Below are positions 12,610 through 13,590 of a stretch of DNA of 13,590 bases, piece after piece (positions within the stretch are counted from its first letter, which is position 1; the number at the start of each line of letters is the position of its first letter). A model generated the notes under the pieces. It was not told the DNA's origin, made no database searches, and was given only the letters and a program-made list of their open reading frames with translations. A program made the position numbers and the translations under genes. The stretch is from Bacillota bacterium (GTDB lineage: Bacteria > Bacillota > Clostridia > Lachnospirales > Lachnospiraceae), in contig JAEWPQ010000027.1 of NCBI GenBank assembly GCA_023460575.1, positions 1-13,590 of the forward strand. Direction: 5' to 3'.

Positions 12610-13522
12610 TCGTCTTCCTCCTCTGAAGTAAATGATCAATTACTTCGACCAGATGGGCGATTTCCGGCTTGCTCAGCTGTTCATCCGCTCCCAACTGTTT
12701 TCCTTTTATCATCAGTTCCTGATTAATCATGGAAGAGAATATTACCAAAGGAATGTGTTTTAGTTTCTTATCTTCTTTTACCAGCTTTGTAAGACGGTGT
12801 CCATCCATCTCTGGCATCTCAATATCTGTAATAATCAGGCTGACTTTTTCATCTAAATCCGAATCGTCTCTTATCTGGCTTAAATAATTCCAGGCTTCCT
12901 GACCATTGTTCTTAAAGGTAAGATTTTCATAGCCGGCTTTTTTAAGAGCAGCCTCGATCATTTTAGTTAAAAGGATAGAATCTTCTGCTATCAGAATTGG
13001 ATTAGCTACAGATGTCCTCTTTCCAAGCTTATTAATTTCATCTATCTGGATTCCGGTCTCAGGGGCAATGTCAGCAACAATTTTTTCAAAGTCAAGGATC
13101 GTGACAAGATCAGTTCCACACTGAGCGATTCCAGTCGCTACTCCTTCATCTCCACGGCTTATGGTATCATCCGGCTTCTGGATATTCTTCCATGAAATAC
13201 GGCTGATTCCCACTACGCTGTGAACCCGGAAAGCAATGTGCAGTTTGTTGAAATTGGTGATAATAAACAGATCCTTGCCTTGTTTTTCACCTTTATTTCC
13301 AGTCAGGTAATAAGGGAGATCGATTACTGTAAGAAGAAGATCTCTTGGTTTAAAAATACCCTCTACAGCTGAGTGGGCATGGGGGATAGGCTTCACCTTA
13401 TCTGACATCATAATCTCACGTACTTTAGCAACGTTAATTCCATACAACTCACCGTAAATGGTAAATTCCATTATTTCAATTTCATTCGTCCCTGATTCTA
13501 ATAAAATCTCTGTTTCTGCCAT
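12602..13522 (-). CDS. cheV: Chemotaxis coupling protein CheV
   Basis: CheV joins a CheW-like coupling domain to a response-regulator receiver; it links chemoreceptors to CheA and its phosphorylation contributes to adaptation. In the 306-residue product, residues ~15-155 are CheW-like (MEFTIYGELYGINVAKVREIM, then AVEGIFKPRDLLLTVIDLPYYL). Residues ~174-300 form the receiver with acidic pair Glu180-Asp181, phosphoacceptor Asp233 in LIITDIEMPEMDG, Ser263-Ser264, and Lys285 in LSKPE, so it should be phosphorylatable. The start follows AAAGGAG with 8-9 bp spacing. A GCCGATAA element 53 bp upstream suggests sigma-28 control. It is co-transcribed with the overlapping EAL-HDOD gene. Confidence 0.95.
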   Translation of the reverse strand: MAETEILLESGTNEIEIMEFTIYGELYGINVAKVREIMMSDKVKPIPHAHSAVEGIFKPRDLLLTVIDLPYYLTGNKGEKQGKDLFIITNFNKLHIAFRVHSVVGISRISWKNIQKPDDTISRGDEGVATGIAQCGTDLVTILDFEKIVADIAPETGIQIDEINKLGKRTSVANPILIAEDSILLTKMIEAALKKAGYENLTFKNNGQEAWNYLSQIRDDSDLDEKVSLIITDIEMPEMDGHRLTKLVKEDKKLKHIPLVIFSSMINQELMIKGKQLGADEQLSKPEIAHLVEVIDHLLQRRKTNG

Positions 13523-13574
13523 ACTTTTTCTCCTTTATCCCAATATAATCCAGCAAAAACAACTGCCTGTTAAT

Positions 13575-13582
13575 TTATCGGC
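13575..13582 (-). promoter_or_regulatory. Sigma-28 -10 element upstream of cheV
   Basis: On the minus strand this is GCCGATAA, an exact match to the flagellar sigma-28 -10. The matching -35 (TAAA) would fall at about 13598-13601, just beyond the window end, so it cannot be verified. Its distance to the cheV start fits a short leader. Confidence 0.6.
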
Positions 13583-13590
13583 AACTTTCT

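Overview
The window looks like the flagellar and chemotaxis region of a low-GC Gram-positive anaerobe of the Clostridia, most likely Lachnospiraceae. The basis is gene content and order (flgK-flgL-DUF6470-fliW-csrA, then fliD-fliS, cheV and an EAL-HDOD protein), strong GGAGG-type ribosome binding sites and AT-rich spacers. The taxon is an inference; no rRNA or other marker is present.

Layout. (1) 1-3287, plus strand: the end of flgK, then flgL, a DUF6470 gene, fliW and csrA, tightly packed as one operon and closed by a hairpin that overlaps the ends of both convergent genes. (2) 3290-5400: two divergent genes, a degenerate nucleotidyltransferase-like protein (minus) and a secreted C39-like cysteine peptidase (plus). 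Their 155-bp spacer holds two back-to-back sigma-28 (FliA/SigD)-like promoters, which would make both late flagellar genes. (3) 5411-8949, minus strand: an unusually large fliD (895 aa), fliS and a small helical, chaperone-like gene, with a perfect 10-bp hairpin between the last two. (4) 9095-10842, plus strand: a ParA/Soj-like ATPase with a TTG start, and a 316-aa partner with a basic N-terminus, an acidic linker carrying five 11-residue repeats, and a C-terminal ComFB domain with a CxCxxC motif. (5) 10836-11327: a 476-bp internally deleted IS element with perfect terminal inverted repeats and a direct target duplication, carrying the C-terminal end of an IS4-type transposase. It sits in the loop of what was the shared terminator between two convergent genes. 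(6) 11323-13522, minus strand: cheV and an overlapping EAL-HDOD gene, preceded by a perfect sigma-28 -10 element.

How the genes fit together. FlgK, FlgL and FliD form the hook-filament junction and cap. FliS chaperones flagellin, and FliW-CsrA couples flagellin export to translation, but the flagellin gene itself is not in the window. CheV links receptors to CheA. The EAL-HDOD protein has lost key catalytic motifs and is probably a regulatory scaffold. The most novel candidate is the ParA-ComFB pair. ComFB domains have been reported as cyclic dinucleotide receptors, and the N-terminus of the partner looks like a ParA-activating peptide. The pair could be a second-messenger-responsive positioning system for flagella or chemoreceptors. 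That idea is inference from domain order and context.
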